From: Pararoseomonas sp. SCSIO 73927
Lineage (GTDB): Bacteria > Pseudomonadota > Alphaproteobacteria > Acetobacterales > Acetobacteraceae
Reading direction: 5' to 3'
DNA length: 64,000 bases
NCBI RefSeq assembly: GCF_037040815.1
Contig: NZ_CP146232.1
Span: 3,442,001 to 3,506,000 of the forward strand
The notes under the pieces were generated by a model. That model ran no database searches. It saw only the letters and a program-made list of their open reading frames with translations, and was not told the DNA's origin. Both the position numbers and the translations under genes were made by a program. Shown here one piece after another: positions 32,301 to 43,368 of this stretch (within the stretch, counting starts at the first letter, position 1; each line of letters begins with the position of its first letter).

Positions 32301-35300
32301 GCCGAGGAGCGCGCCCGGGAGGTGGTGCGCCAGGCGGGCTACGCCGGCACGACCGAGGAGGACGCCCGGGTCCGGAAGCTGACGGACGCCTACCTCCTCC
32401 TCGCCCAGCAGCAGGCCGAGAACAACCAGCGCGCCCAGAACCAGGGGGCGCGGGACAACCTGGCTCTTCTGGAGAAGGAGAGGGACCTCATCGGTGCCAC
32501 GGCCGATGAGCGCGAGCGGGAGCTGGCGGCCTTCCGGGCGCGGCAGCAGGCGCTTGCGTCGGGCGTGAAGGACGAGGGCCTGCTGCGGGAAACCCAGGAC
32601 CTCGCCCGCGCCCAGGTGGACGCCACCCGTCGCAACCAGTTGCTCACCAACTCGGCGACGGCGCTGCGGGACATCTGGTCCGAGACGGGCGACGTGATCC
32701 GGACCTCGATCGTGGGAGGGCTGGCCTCCGGCGAGGCGAAGGCGATCAGCTTCGGTAACGTCATGCGCGCCATCCAGGCGCAGTTCCTGGGCAAGGCCTT
32801 CGAGTTCACGATCAGCAACCCGCTACTGAACCAGCAGGATGGCGGCACGCGCGCTTCAATCTGGAGCGCACCAGGCACGCAGGCGACGCTGAACCGCATC
32901 GGCGGGTGGTTCTCCGGCGGCGGCAACACGAGCGGCAGTGCGCCCGCCACCCCTGGTTCCTCCGGCTTCTCCATGGGCGATGTGAGCAGCTGGGGTAGTG
33001 GCATTTCCAAGCTGTGGGATGCGGGCAAGAACCTGTTCCGGGGTGGTTCAACCTCCCTAGCCGCCACCGATCCGCTCGGCACGGGCGTCATCGGGACGGG
33101 AGAGGCGGTTGGCTCCGTCGCCCCAGCCGCCACCGGTGGCATGGACTTCTCCGGCGTCGGCATGGGCATAGCGATCGGCTCCTTCGCCGGCGGCCTGATT
33201 GCTGGCGCCAAGAACCCCGCCCGCCAGCAGAACTCTCAGATCGGCAGCACCGTCGGCGCGATCGTCGGCGCCTACTTCGGCCCGATCGGCTCCATGGTGG
33301 GCGGCGCGCTCGGCGGCGCCATCGGCGGCCTCTTCGGGCCCAAGGGTGCGTTCACCGGCGGCTATGCGAGCTTCGGCGTCCAGGGTGGCCAGTTCACCAC
33401 GACCAATGTGAACGGCAAGCGGGTGGACGGCGCCCAGCTGCAGAATGCGGCCGACGAGCAGGTCGCCGAGGTCAACCGCGCGATGAAGCGGGTCGGGGTC
33501 ACCCTCGGTGGCCTCGACATGCCCCTGGCGGCGATCCAGGGCTTCGGAGACGCCGCCGGCCGCAGCGCCGAACCCGACTTCGTGCGCCAGATCAGGAGCC
33601 GCGTCGTCACCGGTTCGGCCGTGGTGGACAACGTTACCCGGGCCAGCAAGGCCGACAACCTGGAGGACCTCTTCGCCGACGTGCAGTGGGGGCGGGACGT
33701 CTACGAGCCCCTGACCAAGACCGGCGTGGCCGCATCCGAGTTCCAGGTCGCGCTCGCCTCCTCCCTCAAGACCGTGGATGAGGCGATCAAGAAGGCCCGC
33801 GAGCTCGGCCTCGCCGAGGACGTGCTGCAGCAGAAGCGCAAGGAGGCCAGCGACGCCGCCTATGCCGCGCGCGACCGCGAGCTGCAGTCCACCACCCTCG
33901 ACCTGGAGGCACGCCGCAAGCAGGCCGAGGGCACCTACGGCACCTCCGACCAGCTGCGCCGCTTCGACGTGGCCGCCGGGGAGGAGCTGCGCCTGCGGGC
34001 CGAGCGCCTGAAGGGGCTCGGCTTGGAGCCGGAGGACGGCCGGGAGTTCGACCTCGTCCGGCAGACGCGGGCCGCGCAGGTGGCCGAGCGCATCAAGCTG
34101 GAGCGGGACCTCGCGCGCGCCGACGAGGACAAGGCGCGGGCCCGCTACAACGCAGGCTTCAACCTCGATATCGACACCCTGAACAGCACCGGCCGCGGGA
34201 ACACCGCTGCACGGATGGTGCTGCAGAACCAGGGCGAGACCGCCATCCTAGCCATGCAGCGCAGCCTGCAGGACCTGGGCAAGAGCGCGCAGGAGGTCTC
34301 GGACGCGGTCGAGAAGGCCACCGGCAACCTCGGCATCGCGGCCAAGCGCCTGGAGGAGGACCAGAGGATTGCCCTGGAGGGCCTGAACGGCGGGCTGGTG
34401 GACCGCTACCAGACCGCCATGGGCACCGCGGACGAGGAGGCGAACCAGCTGGCCCGGCTGGAGCGGCAGCACGCCGCCGAGCGGATCCAGATCGCCCGGC
34501 AGGAGGGCGCCGACCTCGCGCAGCTGGAGCGGACGCAGGCGGCGGAACGCGAGGCGATCACCAAGGCCGCGACCGAGCGCAGAAAGACGGAGGCCCTGGC
34601 GGTCGGTCAGAGCATCCGCGCCTTCCTCGACGGTCTGCGCACCACCTCGGCGGCCGCCCGCTCGCCGCAGGAGCAGTTCCAGGCCGCCAGCCTCTTCTTC
34701 GAGCGCGACGTGTCCCTGACGCGCTCCGGCGACGCGGATGCCAGCGGCCGGATCACCAGCACCGCGCAGTCCCTGCTGGAGGCGGCCTCCGCCATGTACG
34801 GCGGCACGCGGCAGTTCGCGGCCGTTCGGGACTACGTGGAGGCGACGCTCGCCAGCCTGCCCCAGACCGTTGCCTACGACGCCCAGACGGTGCAGCTGCT
34901 GCGCCAAGCCAACGCCACGAGCATCGCCCAGCAGCTACAGCTGGACATCATCGCCCAGCGCGCGGGCGGGGCGGAGGGCGCGGGGATCGTGCGCGCCGCG
35001 GTGGACGCCGGCTACGGGGCGACCATCGCCGCCCTGTCCAGCACGAGCGCCCATGGCTGGTCGGTGGCCGAGGCCCTGAGCGCGGCCGAGATCCTGGCGG
35101 GCAACGGCGACGCGGCGAGCATCACCGCCTCGCTGACCGTCGCCCTGACCTCCATCGGCAGCCAGACCATCGCGAACGACAACACCCGCACCGCCTCCAC
35201 CCTGGGCGTGGTGAACGGCCTGATCGCCCAGACCGCGGCGCAGGTCGGCACCCTCGGGCGGATCGCGGCGCGGTCGGACGAGGCCGCGGGCTTTCTGCTG

Positions 35301-36032
35301 GGCACGAACCTGAACACGGGAGCCACCACCCAGGCCGCCCGCGACCTCAACAGCACGATCGCAGGCGGCACGAACCCGCTCCTCTCGCTGATCTACGACG
35401 CCACGGTGAAGGTTGGGCAGATCCTGTCCGCCGGCATCGACGTGCGCGGGGACTTCGGCCGCACGGGCCCGGCCGGCCCGTCCTGGGAGCCGGGCCAGGG
35501 TGGCGACAGCGGCGCCGGCGGTGATGCCGGCGGAGCGGGGGGCGCCGGTGGTGGCGCCGGCGGCTCCTCCTTCGCGCTCGGCGGTGTCTTCGACCGCGGC
35601 CGCGTGGTCCCCTTCGCCCGGGGCGGCGCCTTGGTCAGCACGCCGACCTACTTCCCGATGAGCGAGGGCCGCACCGGGCTGATGGGCGAGGCGGGGCCGG
35701 AGGCGATCATGCCGCTGGGCCGCGACAGCGCCGGGCGCCTCGGGGTCCGGGTCTCCGACGCGCCGCTCGCCCGGGGTTCCACCTCCGCTTCGGGCGGAAG
35801 CGGGGATGCCCTGCTGGCCGAGCTGCGCGGGCTGCGGAGCGAGGTCGGTGGACTGCGCGCGGAAGTCCGCACCCTCCGCGACGAGCGCGGCCGGGATGCT
35901 GCGATCGCGCAGGGCCAGCGCGACGATGCGACGCGCCTTGCCGCCGCCACTGCCGGTGGGGTGGACGGGCTCCGGCGCGATCAGCGGGGCACGACCATGC
36001 GGGCCCGCGCCGCCGGGAACCGCGCGGCATGA
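29346..36032 (+). CDS. Tape measure protein with lytic transglycosylase domain
   Basis: This 2228-residue protein starts four bases after the previous stop. It has long helical and coiled-coil stretches at both ends. An SLT-type transglycosylase domain (about 660-760) shows [15 protein letters not shown] with the catalytic Glu, [20 protein letters not shown] and [12 protein letters not shown] glycine-zipper membrane-type segment lies near 1255-1340 ([27 protein letters not shown]), and a Gly-rich linker near 2050. It sets tail length; at about 1.5 Angstrom per residue the tail would be near 330 nm. The enzyme would open peptidoglycan on entry. Confidence 0.93.
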   Translation: MSGSRTYAFRLEADAAPLEAAYGRATRATDTFQSATEAFSAAMARTGAPIDAFTASLAKISGGTSSAERATRSAATSFSNLVASLDPVTAAYQKAARAEAAMTDLQVRGIAISDRERQVIGGLWSEYEHLAASMGAAGEAARRSVAAREASTAAAVREREAEAALGAELDRMQARLNPLIGLNQRYRASLEEIGTLQRAGRLTSQQAAEAVDRETAAYDRAREAISGRVSVDEQARRAAAQTASETERAVAALNGYVRALDPLAASLARVTQAEEDLAQAQRQGVATPAQVAAVTQMRRGHDELAAASNRAGGAIKLQAHEITNLSAQAQGWLVQVMSGGGLFLPTIQQAPQAVGAVGGVSRALELLRQTFTPTRVAALAFAAGGVAVTAAAISQANELARLDTQLKGIEGTYSRTAAAVKASAESVARSAIGVSGSEARAAQVSLASSAAGARIGGLDYGELTKQTADLAARLGIDLAAALDKVGGAMRNPVALVDELRARGFPGMTESLRLTVQRLVEAGDQGTAFALVMGRVGETSRDAAKEGGPLQQALRELKSSFGTIWDDIKDGLANAGTPLLSWMAGVIKEAQRIRDLNLGKGAGDQPGDLPFGRTPSGRPRSAIEEIFGLNRADAGAPGAATATSGRVPADYRPSVDRGADVAGVDRELMYRIFALGERSRRGADGNWLVSPVGARGGMQVMPGTFAEMASRYGIRGGIDNDDANAEAGARYMRELLDRFGGNVPRAAAAYNAGPNRPEATLRAIEQGAYARRVTDGYTGPGTVSIRVPEVRVEADRITMRPDFDRNMGDNARQPAMVGGNAYELALGIARGAPGSPQVSGGTDEARGRSAAGLIRNLQEGLRAAAGTDQPVDSIVQKIRELNQVVDKGQGTQALFLRGLREQSEAAAILDPRLKATAEALAQYRDRMRSAGEAETDEGRKAAVAAALANLGVAYKAAEQEVGRNIAAQGRLSVAWGEGRDAVIRLTAEERAREVVRQAGYAGTTEEDARVRKLTDAYLLLAQQQAENNQRAQNQGARDNLALLEKERDLIGATADERERELAAFRARQQALASGVKDEGLLRETQDLARAQVDATRRNQLLTNSATALRDIWSETGDVIRTSIVGGLASGEAKAISFGNVMRAIQAQFLGKAFEFTISNPLLNQQDGGTRASIWSAPGTQATLNRIGGWFSGGGNTSGSAPATPGSSGFSMGDVSSWGSGISKLWDAGKNLFRGGSTSLAATDPLGTGVIGTGEAVGSVAPAATGGMDFSGVGMGIAIGSFAGGLIAGAKNPARQQNSQIGSTVGAIVGAYFGPIGSMVGGALGGAIGGLFGPKGAFTGGYASFGVQGGQFTTTNVNGKRVDGAQLQNAADEQVAEVNRAMKRVGVTLGGLDMPLAAIQGFGDAAGRSAEPDFVRQIRSRVVTGSAVVDNVTRASKADNLEDLFADVQWGRDVYEPLTKTGVAASEFQVALASSLKTVDEAIKKARELGLAEDVLQQKRKEASDAAYAARDRELQSTTLDLEARRKQAEGTYGTSDQLRRFDVAAGEELRLRAERLKGLGLEPEDGREFDLVRQTRAAQVAERIKLERDLARADEDKARARYNAGFNLDIDTLNSTGRGNTAARMVLQNQGETAILAMQRSLQDLGKSAQEVSDAVEKATGNLGIAAKRLEEDQRIALEGLNGGLVDRYQTAMGTADEEANQLARLERQHAAERIQIARQEGADLAQLERTQAAEREAITKAATERRKTEALAVGQSIRAFLDGLRTTSAAARSPQEQFQAASLFFERDVSLTRSGDADASGRITSTAQSLLEAASAMYGGTRQFAAVRDYVEATLASLPQTVAYDAQTVQLLRQANATSIAQQLQLDIIAQRAGGAEGAGIVRAAVDAGYGATIAALSSTSAHGWSVAEALSAAEILAGNGDAASITASLTVALTSIGSQTIANDNTRTASTLGVVNGLIAQTAAQVGTLGRIAARSDEAAGFLLGTNLNTGATTQAARDLNSTIAGGTNPLLSLIYDATVKVGQILSAGIDVRGDFGRTGPAGPSWEPGQGGDSGAGGDAGGAGGAGGGAGGSSFALGGVFDRGRVVPFARGGALVSTPTYFPMSEGRTGLMGEAGPEAIMPLGRDSAGRLGVRVSDAPLARGSTSASGGSGDALLAELRGLRSEVGGLRAEVRTLRDERGRDAAIAQGQRDDATRLAAATAGGVDGLRRDQRGTTMRARAAGNRAA

Positions 36033-37639
36033 GCGAGCCCGCCATCTGGCTGGTCGAGATCAACGCGCCGCGCCCGGGCCTGCCCGTGGTCATGCCGATC
36101 CCGGAGATGGCGATGGGCGGTCCGACGCTCGCCCCCGACCTGCCGGTACCCGAGCTCAGCGCCGCCCCGGTGCTGCGCCTGGTCGACCGGCGCTGGGTGC
36201 GGGAGCCGGGCGACGCGGCGGCCCCAACCTCGCCCTACCTCGTGCGTCTCGCCACGCCGCCGATTATCGCCCGCCAGCTGCCGATCTACCCGGACGAGGA
36301 GCGGCGGGCCGCCTACAACGAAGCGGAGCTGGAGCTGCTGAACGCGGACGGCGCGCTGGCGGAGCTGGAGGGGGACTGGCGCCTCGCCGGCGCCTCCGTC
36401 GTCCTCCGCCGCGGCCCGCAGCGCCGGCCGCTGCACGCGCCCTTCTCGGCCTTCGAGCGGGTGACGGAGTTGCGGGTGAGCGAGGCCCCTTCCGGCTCGA
36501 CCACGCTGCAGCTGCCCCTCAGCAGTGCGGCGGCCGACCTCTCGGGCGCCCTCTGCGCCACATTCGGCGGCACCGGCGGCGCGGACGGCCCGGCCGGCCT
36601 GACCGGGCAGGCGCGCCAGGAGGTGTTCGGCTACGTGCGGAACGTCGCCACGATCCTGACCGACGGCGCGCTGGGCATCTGGAGCGTCCACCCCCGGGCC
36701 ATCCAGCAGATCGTCGCCGCGCGAGACCGGGCCCTGGCCCTGACGCCGATCGGCAACGTCGCCAGCCGCGCCGCCCTGGCCGCGGCGCAGACGCCGGCGA
36801 CGGGCCAGTACCTGACCTGCCTCGCCTCGGGCGACATCCGCACGGGCGGCGGCGTCCAGGGGCTCACGGTGGACGTGCGCGGCGATGTCGGCGCCGGCGG
36901 CTACGGCGGGGGCAGCCCGGCCCGCATCGCCGTCCAGATCCTCCGCGGTCCGGGCGGCATCAGCACCGACCGCGCGCTGGAGGCCGCCTTCGCGTCCTGG
37001 CCGACGGACGAGGCGGGCATGGTGATCCGGGACGGCAGCGTCGCCGACGCGCTCTCGCGGCTGGCGGCCGGGATCTACGCCTGGTGGGACGCCGACGCCT
37101 TCGGGGCCTTTCGGGGCGGGATCGTCGCGCCGCCCGAGAGCATGGTGCCGACCGTGCTGCTGGACGAGCGAGTGCTCGCTGGCCCACCCGAGCCGACCGG
37201 CGCCGCCCGGGCGCCCTGGTGGCGGGCGACGGTGGGCTACCAGGCGCTGGACGCGGTCCAGGCCACCGACAGCATGCTCGCCGCCGTCACGGCCGCGGAC
37301 CGCGCCTACTACAGCCAGGCTAGCCGCACGGCGGCGGCGGCGGACGTGGCGCTGCGCCAGTTCTACCCGCTTGCCGAGGACGGCCCGGAGGTGGCCGGCG
37401 TGCTGGAAGCGCAGGCCGCGGCGGCTGCGGTGGCGGCGCGGATCATAGCGGTGTGCGGCAAGCCCCGCGGGGAGTGGCGGGCGCCGCTGCGGAGCGGCGA
37501 CCTGCTGGCGCAGCTCCCGCCCGGGGCCTGCGCGCGGGTGCTCTGGCGTCGCCGGCCCGCCTTCGCGGCCGGGCGGAACCTGCTGGTGCGCAGCGTGGAC
37601 GGCGAGGGCGAGCGGCCCGAGCTCGTGTTGTGGGGGTGA
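36029..37639 (+). CDS. Tail tip / baseplate protein, unassigned
   Basis: This 536-residue product overlaps the tape measure by ATGA. N-terminal [20 protein letters not shown], then [18 protein letters not shown] and a middle repeat of [12 protein letters not shown] type suggest a beta-rich structural protein. Its place directly after the tape measure is that of distal tail or hub genes. No enzyme motif seen. Confidence 0.75.
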   Translation: MSEPAIWLVEINAPRPGLPVVMPIPEMAMGGPTLAPDLPVPELSAAPVLRLVDRRWVREPGDAAAPTSPYLVRLATPPIIARQLPIYPDEERRAAYNEAELELLNADGALAELEGDWRLAGASVVLRRGPQRRPLHAPFSAFERVTELRVSEAPSGSTTLQLPLSSAAADLSGALCATFGGTGGADGPAGLTGQARQEVFGYVRNVATILTDGALGIWSVHPRAIQQIVAARDRALALTPIGNVASRAALAAAQTPATGQYLTCLASGDIRTGGGVQGLTVDVRGDVGAGGYGGGSPARIAVQILRGPGGISTDRALEAAFASWPTDEAGMVIRDGSVADALSRLAAGIYAWWDADAFGAFRGGIVAPPESMVPTVLLDERVLAGPPEPTGAARAPWWRATVGYQALDAVQATDSMLAAVTAADRAYYSQASRTAAAADVALRQFYPLAEDGPEVAGVLEAQAAAAAVAARIIAVCGKPRGEWRAPLRSGDLLAQLPPGACARVLWRRRPAFAAGRNLLVRSVDGEGERPELVLWG

Positions 37640-37640
37640 G

Positions 37641-40172
37641 ATGAGCGCCATCATCGGGGGACGCGACCTGCTGCAGGAGGCGGGCGCGCAGATCAGCGCG
37701 TCCAGCGAGCTGGCGGGCCAGGGCATCGGCGCCGTCCTCACCGACCTTATCGGGGAGACCTGGCGCAGCGGGAACGAGGTCACGCGGGTGATCCGCCTCG
37801 CCCTGGCCGGGCAGCGGGACCTCGCCGCGCTGGTGCTGGCGACGCCGGCCGACGAGATGCTGTGCGAGGCGCACAGCCGCATCCGCCTCACCTGCAGCGC
37901 CGTCGCGCCGGACGGCACCGACGTGCTGGACACGGGCGAGGTCTGCGCCGCCATGCCGGCCGGGCGCTGGGTGTGGCCGATCGGGGCGGCGGTGGAGCCG
38001 AACCGGATCTGGAACCCCTGCCTGACGGACGCGGCCGATGGCTGGACGGCGGGCGGCGGCGCCACGGCCGTGGAGCCGGCCGCCGGGCGCTGGCGGCTGC
38101 ACGGCGAGGGCTCCGGCCTGCTCCGCCGCGCCGGCGCCCTGACGCCCGGCGCGCCGATGGAGGCGGCCTTCGCGGCCGTCTCGCTGCTGGACGCGGAGCC
38201 GGCGGCGGACGTGACCTGGAACTTCGTCCGCGACGGCATGCCGGCGGGCCTCGCCACCTCCCGGCCGCACGCCCCGGCCGGCGCCATGGCGACGCGCTGG
38301 ACCGGCACGGCGTGGGAGGAGGTGCCGGCCGATGTGCCGCGCATCCAGTACGACCCGGACACGGGCGCCTGCCTGGGCCACCTGTCCGAGGATCGCACGG
38401 TCAACTGGGCCACGAACCCGCGCGTGATCCCCGCCAACGGGCAGCCCAACGGTGCTCCCATCGGCTTTGGGCTCGCCAGCGGGCAGAGCATCAACGGGCG
38501 TGCGGTGGTCGAGGGGTTGACGCTGCTGGATGTGAACTGCGCCGCGCCCAGCGCCAACTTCAACCGCCGCACCGCCGTGGAGGCCGCCGCCACGACGGCC
38601 GCGCCGGGCGAGGCGTGGAGCGGGTCCTTCTACCTCTGCAACTTCAAGCCGGAACTGAGCGACCTGGGCGCCCGGTCCGAGCTCGTCTTTCTCGACAGCG
38701 GGGGAGCCACCCTCCGGACCACAATCGGTCCTGCCATCGCCATCCTCTCCCCCAGCAAGGCGACGCGCGTCTCCGTCAGCGATGTCGCTCCCGCCGGCAC
38801 GGCCAGTGTCCTGTGCTACGTGCGCATCTTCTTTCCCACCGTGGCGACCTATCGCTACGGGCTCGGCGGCCAGCAGATCGAGCAGGCCGCGGCGCCGACC
38901 ACCCTGGTCCTGCCGCCGGTCGGCACGACGGGCGCCTCCACGCGGGAGGGGGAGCACTTCTTCGGCGCCGTCGCGCCGGCGGAGGGCTACACGCTCTACA
39001 CGGACCGCGTGGTGACGGCCGCGGCCTCCGCCGGCTTCGTGCACGAGGTCCGGCTGAACAACGGCGCCGGCACGGCCGACCGGGCGAGCGTCGCCGTGGC
39101 CGGCGGCATCCCGACGTTCGCGGCGTCGGAGCAGACGCGCGCCGGCGCCGTGTTCCAGGCGCAGTTCGCGGGCGCCACCACCTACCCCTATGCCGTGCCC
39201 TTCCGACAGGCCTACGTCACCGGCTCCGAGCGGTTCTACGGCTTTCGCAACGGGGCGAGCAGCGGCGAGGACCTGGCCGGCTACACGGGCCCGGTGAACC
39301 GCCTGTGGGTGGTGGGCGGCGCCGGCACCATCCTCACCCGCGAGATCCGTCTCTACCGCCGCGCCGTGACGAGGGAGCAGGCCGCGGCCCTGTCCCGGAC
39401 CGGCCTGCTGGGCGGCGACCGGATGTGGGAGGTCCAGCTCCGCGCCCTGCCGCGGGGCTGCCAGGCGGTGCTGGCGCTGCGCTGGCGCTCGGCCACGGGC
39501 GAGGTGGTGGCCGAGACGACCGGCGCGCCCCTGCCGCCCTCTGACGCAACCGACGGCCGCACGCTGGACCGCTACACCCTGCTGCGCGTCGCGGGACTGC
39601 CGCCAGAGGGCGCCAGGACCCTGGAGGCGGTGCTGCGCGGCCAAGTCGAGGCACCGGCCCTGGACCCCTTCGTGGTCTTTGCTCAGGCCGCCCTGTCGCG
39701 GGCGCCGGGCGCACCCTGGGGCCGCTCCTACCTGCCCACCGGGGAGCGGCACCCCGGCGGCCAGCTCGCGCGCTACGTGACCATCCAGTGGACCTCGACG
39801 CGGCCCTACCTGCAGCTCGGCCGCATCCGGCCCAGCGAAGGGGTGATCACCCGGAAGTCGCCGGGCTACGGCATGCCGGAGACCCCGCAGGATGCTGGCA
39901 CCAGCGAGCGCGCCGCGGGCTCTGGCGTGCGCTTCGGCGAGACGGGCGGCCGCTACCGCACCCGCAGCGTGAGCCTGCCGATCCTCGCCCCTGAGGAGGC
40001 GGCAGTCATCCAGGCGATCATCGCCGAGGCCGGCCAGGGCGGGCAGGTCTTCGTGGCGCCGCTCCTGACCCGCGCCTCCGACGAGGGCCTGCTGGGCAAG
40101 GTCGCCGCCGGCAAGTCGGAGCCCCGCCACGGGATCCGATCCCTGGAACTCACCATCGAGGAGGACTGCTGA
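37641..40172 (+). CDS. Large tail tip / receptor-binding candidate
   Basis: This 843-residue beta-rich protein contains a region (about 250-600) resembling lectin-like or carbohydrate-binding modules: VNWATNPRVIPANGQPNGAP, then YTGPVNRLWVVGGAGTI. N- and C-terminal parts (TRVIRLALAGQRDLAALVLA; LARYVTIQWTSTRPYLQLGR) look like tail-attachment domains. Likely determines host recognition. One base separates it from the upstream gene. Confidence 0.7.
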   Translation: MSAIIGGRDLLQEAGAQISASSELAGQGIGAVLTDLIGETWRSGNEVTRVIRLALAGQRDLAALVLATPADEMLCEAHSRIRLTCSAVAPDGTDVLDTGEVCAAMPAGRWVWPIGAAVEPNRIWNPCLTDAADGWTAGGGATAVEPAAGRWRLHGEGSGLLRRAGALTPGAPMEAAFAAVSLLDAEPAADVTWNFVRDGMPAGLATSRPHAPAGAMATRWTGTAWEEVPADVPRIQYDPDTGACLGHLSEDRTVNWATNPRVIPANGQPNGAPIGFGLASGQSINGRAVVEGLTLLDVNCAAPSANFNRRTAVEAAATTAAPGEAWSGSFYLCNFKPELSDLGARSELVFLDSGGATLRTTIGPAIAILSPSKATRVSVSDVAPAGTASVLCYVRIFFPTVATYRYGLGGQQIEQAAAPTTLVLPPVGTTGASTREGEHFFGAVAPAEGYTLYTDRVVTAAASAGFVHEVRLNNGAGTADRASVAVAGGIPTFAASEQTRAGAVFQAQFAGATTYPYAVPFRQAYVTGSERFYGFRNGASSGEDLAGYTGPVNRLWVVGGAGTILTREIRLYRRAVTREQAAALSRTGLLGGDRMWEVQLRALPRGCQAVLALRWRSATGEVVAETTGAPLPPSDATDGRTLDRYTLLRVAGLPPEGARTLEAVLRGQVEAPALDPFVVFAQAALSRAPGAPWGRSYLPTGERHPGGQLARYVTIQWTSTRPYLQLGRIRPSEGVITRKSPGYGMPETPQDAGTSERAAGSGVRFGETGGRYRTRSVSLPILAPEEAAVIQAIIAEAGQGGQVFVAPLLTRASDEGLLGKVAAGKSEPRHGIRSLELTIEEDC

Positions 40173-41251
40173 TGGTCGCCCCGACCTTCGGCGCGGACCG
40201 CGTGCTCGTCACGACGGAGAGCACAGGCAACGGCGCGCTGGTGCTGGGACCGGCGGTGCCGGGCTTCCACGACCCGGATCTGGCCGGCCTCGTCAGCGGC
40301 CGCCGCTACACCTTCGCCTCCCTCAACGCGGTCGGGACGGGCGGCAGCCCGACGAACTGGGACCGCGGCGTCGGCGTGCTCACGCGGGACGGCGCCGGCG
40401 TGTGGACCCTCACGCGCCCCCTGGTGCGCCGGAACCGGAGCGGCGGCACCTCGGCCGTGAACTGGGGCAGCGGCACCAAGTACGTGGTGCTCGGCCTCAG
40501 CTCCGACGACGTGGCGATGCTCGACACCAACGGCTGGCTGGGGCTCGGGGGGGATGCCGGGCGGGAGCGCGCGGCGCCGCTCGACGTGGTCGCCGACCCG
40601 GGCGGGCCGCTGGCGCGCTTCCGAGCGCTGTTCGGCAGCGTCCTCGCCGACGTGCTCACGGTCACCAAGGACGGCACGGTGGCGAACCTGCCGCTCAGCG
40701 TGCCGGCCCCGTCCGCGGCGGCCCACGCGGCGCGGCAGATGGACGTGGATGCCGCGCGGGTGGTCTCCACCATCACCACCTCCGCCGATGGTGGGGTGAA
40801 CATCGCCCTTCCCGCCACGGGGTCTGTCTTCGAGCTGACGGCGAGCATCACCGGCCTGGCCGGCACGGGGGCGGGGCGGTCCCTGGTGGGTTTCGTCTCG
40901 GTCGACGGCACCACCTTCCTCGGGGCCGGGAGCTACAGCCAGCAGCTGGAGCTGGCCTACGCCGGCGCCTACAGCACGACCCAGGACGTGACCTCGGGCG
41001 TGATCAGCTTCTCCCCGCTCCACGACGTGCCGGCCGCGATGAGCCGGCTGGTGTGCACCATCTACCTCGACGGGTCCGGCTTCAGCGGCTTCGTTTTCAC
41101 CCTGGGCCACATCCGGGACGGCAGCACCCGCGCCATCCGCCGGGGGTGGGCGGAGGTCAGCGGTGGCCGCGCGAGGATCCTCCGCATCGTGGACGGCCTG
41201 GGCCAGGGGGTCCGCGCCGGCTCGACCTTCTCGCTCCGGAAGCTGGCGTGA
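40172..41251 (+). CDS. Tail fibre or minor structural protein
   Basis: This 359-residue product overlaps its neighbours (TGATG at both ends). Beta-rich sequence such as PAVPGFHDPDLAGLVSGRRY and WDRGVGVLTRDGAGVWTLTR is typical of the N-terminal tail-attachment part of fibres. The region DVDAARVVSTITTSADGGVN precedes a jelly-roll-like C-terminal part. Function inferred from position. Confidence 0.7.
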   Translation: MVAPTFGADRVLVTTESTGNGALVLGPAVPGFHDPDLAGLVSGRRYTFASLNAVGTGGSPTNWDRGVGVLTRDGAGVWTLTRPLVRRNRSGGTSAVNWGSGTKYVVLGLSSDDVAMLDTNGWLGLGGDAGRERAAPLDVVADPGGPLARFRALFGSVLADVLTVTKDGTVANLPLSVPAPSAAAHAARQMDVDAARVVSTITTSADGGVNIALPATGSVFELTASITGLAGTGAGRSLVGFVSVDGTTFLGAGSYSQQLELAYAGAYSTTQDVTSGVISFSPLHDVPAAMSRLVCTIYLDGSGFSGFVFTLGHIRDGSTRAIRRGWAEVSGGRARILRIVDGLGQGVRAGSTFSLRKLA

Positions 41252-41667
41252 TGGAGGACAACTCCGCCATCACGGTCGAGCCCTGCACGGGGGAGTTCTA
41301 CCTGGCCCTGCAGAGCGCGGCCCCGACGAGGCAGCGCGTCGCGAGCGTGCTTCCCGTGGCCTTCCGCCGCGCCGCGCGCGCCACCCCGATGCCGGGACAG
41401 GCGGGCGTCTCGGTGCTGGACGTGATCCTCGCCGAGGCGGCGCAGGACCCGGAGAAGGCGGACGCCATCGAGTACGCGGTGCGGATGGAGCGCGCGGACC
41501 TGGTCGAGGGCGGCATGCCGGAGGCGCTGGCCGACGCGGTGCTGGATCTCGCGGCCACCTTCCCGGGCGCCGACGCGCGCCTGGAGGCCATGCCAGGCCC
41601 GGCGCCGGAGCCAAAACCAGAGCCGGAGGGCGGGGAGCCCGAGCAGCCGCTGGAGGACGCCCCATGA
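41251..41667 (+). CDS. Small tail-associated protein or fibre chaperone
   Basis: This 138-residue product has a helical core (VSVLDVILAEAAQDPEKADA, EYAVRMERADLVEGGMPEAL) and a Pro/Glu-rich tail (PAPEPKPEPEGGEPEQPLED). It is coupled to the fibre gene and the next membrane gene by overlaps. An assembly role is a guess from position. Confidence 0.6.
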   Translation: MEDNSAITVEPCTGEFYLALQSAAPTRQRVASVLPVAFRRAARATPMPGQAGVSVLDVILAEAAQDPEKADAIEYAVRMERADLVEGGMPEALADAVLDLAATFPGADARLEAMPGPAPEPKPEPEGGEPEQPLEDAP

Positions 41668-41984
41668 TCCGCGAGGCGTCCCGCCGCCTGATCGAGGGCT
41701 TCGGGCTGGTGCTCGCCCTGCTGATCCTGGCGCCGCTGGTCCCGGCGGTGATCCTGTTCGGCCGCCGCACCTACGCCGAGGAGATCGGGAGCGGCGCCTC
41801 GTGCCTGCTGAACGCGGCGACGGGCGGGTCGCGCACCGTCACCTTCTCCGCCTGGTCCGCCCTGCTGCTGGAGCGCGGCAAGCCCGGCGCCGCGCTGCGC
41901 GTGCGCGCCGTGGACCTCGTGAACCTCGCCCCGGGGCACTGCGCCGAGGCGCTCGCCTCGCACCGCGACCGCGGGCTGATTTGA
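41664..41984 (+). CDS. Small membrane protein
   Basis: This 106-residue product, ATGA-coupled to the previous gene, has one strong N-terminal membrane helix (FGLVLALLILAPLVPAVILF). It is followed by a soluble domain with two Cys (SGASCLLNAATG, APGHCAEALASHRD). It could be exported and anchored. Possibly part of lysis or superinfection control; not recognised. Confidence 0.65.
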   Translation: MIREASRRLIEGFGLVLALLILAPLVPAVILFGRRTYAEEIGSGASCLLNAATGGSRTVTFSAWSALLLERGKPGAALRVRAVDLVNLAPGHCAEALASHRDRGLI

Positions 41985-42036
41985 AGGAGTGCGACCTGAT
42001 GCCGACTGTTTTCCGCGCTCGCACAGGGAGGGCGTG

Positions 42037-42525
42037 ATGCCCAGCAGCCCCAACCTCCGGCCCCTCGGGGTCACCGGCGCCAGCGACGCCGCCCTGGACG
42101 CCGCAGCCAGGGCGGCGTCGCGATCGGCCGAGGTCACGGCCGGCTGGTTCCGCGACCCCTTCCGCTACCCGCAGTGGCTGGAGGCGACCTTCGCCATCAC
42201 CTGGCTGAGCTGGTCGGTCGCCAACCTGCTGGCGCCTGACGCGCTGACCGACCGCCCCGCGCTCGCGATCCTCAACTCTCTCGGCGGCTGGCTCTGGCCG
42301 TGGATCGGCTTCGTGCTGTTCCCCTGGCAGATCGCCGCCCTGCGGATGGGGAGCCTGCGGCAGCGGGCGCTCGTGCAGACGGCGGGTTTCGTGACCCTCT
42401 TCCACGTCACCGTCTCGGTCGGCGCGAAGAGCCTGGACCCGTTCTCCCCCATCATCACCCTGCTGCTGGCGCTCACGACCATCGCCGGCATCCTGTCGTG
42501 GAGGCTGTGGCGCCGATATGCCTAG
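42037..42525 (+). CDS. Polytopic membrane protein
   Basis: This 162-residue product starts at the ATG at 42037 after GGGAGGGCGTG. Three to four hydrophobic helices are visible (TFAITWLSWSVANLL, ILNSLGGWLWPWIGFVLFPW, ALVQTAGFVTLFHVTVSV, PIITLLLALTTIAGIL). It is located among late membrane genes of the prophage. Holin or immunity functions are possible; no family recognised. Confidence 0.7.
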   Translation: MPSSPNLRPLGVTGASDAALDAAARAASRSAEVTAGWFRDPFRYPQWLEATFAITWLSWSVANLLAPDALTDRPALAILNSLGGWLWPWIGFVLFPWQIAALRMGSLRQRALVQTAGFVTLFHVTVSVGAKSLDPFSPIITLLLALTTIAGILSWRLWRRYA

Positions 42526-42820
42526 CCTGACCCCGGAGCAGATCGTCGCGATCGGCTCCATGTTCTTCGCCGGCCTCGCCGGCCTTCTCACCGCCTACGG
42601 CGCCATCCGCTCGCGGCGGGACACCATCAACCGGGAGGACGAGGAGGAGCTGGAGGCGGAGAACCGGAAGCTACGTCGCCGGCTCGCCCATGCGCATGCC
42701 TTCATCAGCGAGGCCGTCCTGGCGGCGGTCGCGATCCGGCACGACGCGGCCGAGCGCCTGATCCGGGCCGGCGATCGTGCGCCGCTGCCCGTGGTGCCGG
42801 TCTTCAAGGATATCGAGTAA
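42518..42820 (+). CDS. Membrane-anchored coiled-coil protein (spanin-like?)
   Basis: This 100-residue product overlaps the previous stop by 8 bases. It has an N-terminal membrane helix (IVAIGSMFFAGLAGLLTAYG), then a charged coiled coil (REDEEELEAENRKLRRRLAH). This is the layout of Rz-type inner-membrane spanin subunits, but no Rz1 partner is seen, so the assignment is tentative. Confidence 0.6.
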   Translation: MPSLTPEQIVAIGSMFFAGLAGLLTAYGAIRSRRDTINREDEEELEAENRKLRRRLAHAHAFISEAVLAAVAIRHDAAERLIRAGDRAPLPVVPVFKDIE

Positions 42821-42836
42821 CCCCGCGCCCGGCCGG

Positions 42837-43079
42837 TCAGGCCAGACAAAGGTCCCGCACCTGTTGCTGGATGCGACGGATCGTCCCTTCCAAAACTTCT
42901 GGCTTCTGAAGCTCCTCAACCACGAGGTCAGGCACCAGGAGCGGGCCGAAGTGGCAGGGTATAGAAAGTTCGATGAGGCTTCGACCGCTTCGGAACATGG
43001 CCGCGCATGGCGTCGGGAGGAAAGCTGCGGCCAGCCTTTCAATCACGTCTTCTGCCCGGAGCTGGGCCTTCTCGGTCAT
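42837..43079 (-). CDS. Hypothetical protein, cargo zone
   Basis: This 80-residue product is convergent with the membrane gene ending at 42820. Lower G+C than the tail genes. The sequence KAQLRAEDVIERLAAAFLPT and IPCHFGPLLVPDLVVEELQK reads as a small alpha/beta protein. Not recognised. Confidence 0.55.
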   Translation of the reverse strand: MTEKAQLRAEDVIERLAAAFLPTPCAAMFRSGRSLIELSIPCHFGPLLVPDLVVEELQKPEVLEGTIRRIQQQVRDLCLA

Positions 43080-43164
43080 CGGGAGCCTCTGAGGCTCTGG
43101 ATACGCCGCCAGCCAGCGCGTGGTCCAGCGTTACAAGGTCTCTGGTGCACCTACGTATGGTCGA

Positions 43165-43368
43165 CTAACGAATTGGCAAACGGACCAAGGCCCCTGCCTT
43201 CAGGGCAGAGTAGAGGCGAAGCTCGTAAGCGCGCTCGGAGGTAACGAGGACGATGGAATAGCTCTCGGCACTCTGGAATTCGACTGCCACCACGCGGACG
43301 CCGGTTTCTTCCACGACCGTGGACGACAGGCGCATAATCCTGGCGAAGCCGGCAGGGATGTCAGCCAT
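43165..43368 (-). CDS. 67-residue hypothetical protein, paralogue 1
   Basis: The ATG at 43368 gives 67 residues: MADIPAGFARIMRLSSTVVE with later VLVTSERAYELRLYSALKAG and ending VRLPIR. It aligns along its whole length with the 67-residue product at 44271-44474 (PxGxAR, TxERAxEL, YxA, LVxLP). The two are therefore paralogues. Function unknown. Confidence 0.6.
   Translation of the reverse strand: MADIPAGFARIMRLSSTVVEETGVRVVAVEFQSAESYSIVLVTSERAYELRLYSALKAGALVRLPIR

Noticed and set aside
37443..40130. Very long minus-strand open frame opposite the tail tip gene
   Set aside because: High G+C sequence keeps antisense frames open. The translation is Arg/Ala/Gly-rich low-complexity text without domain pattern, and the plus strand has overlapping, ribosome-site-preceded tail genes.
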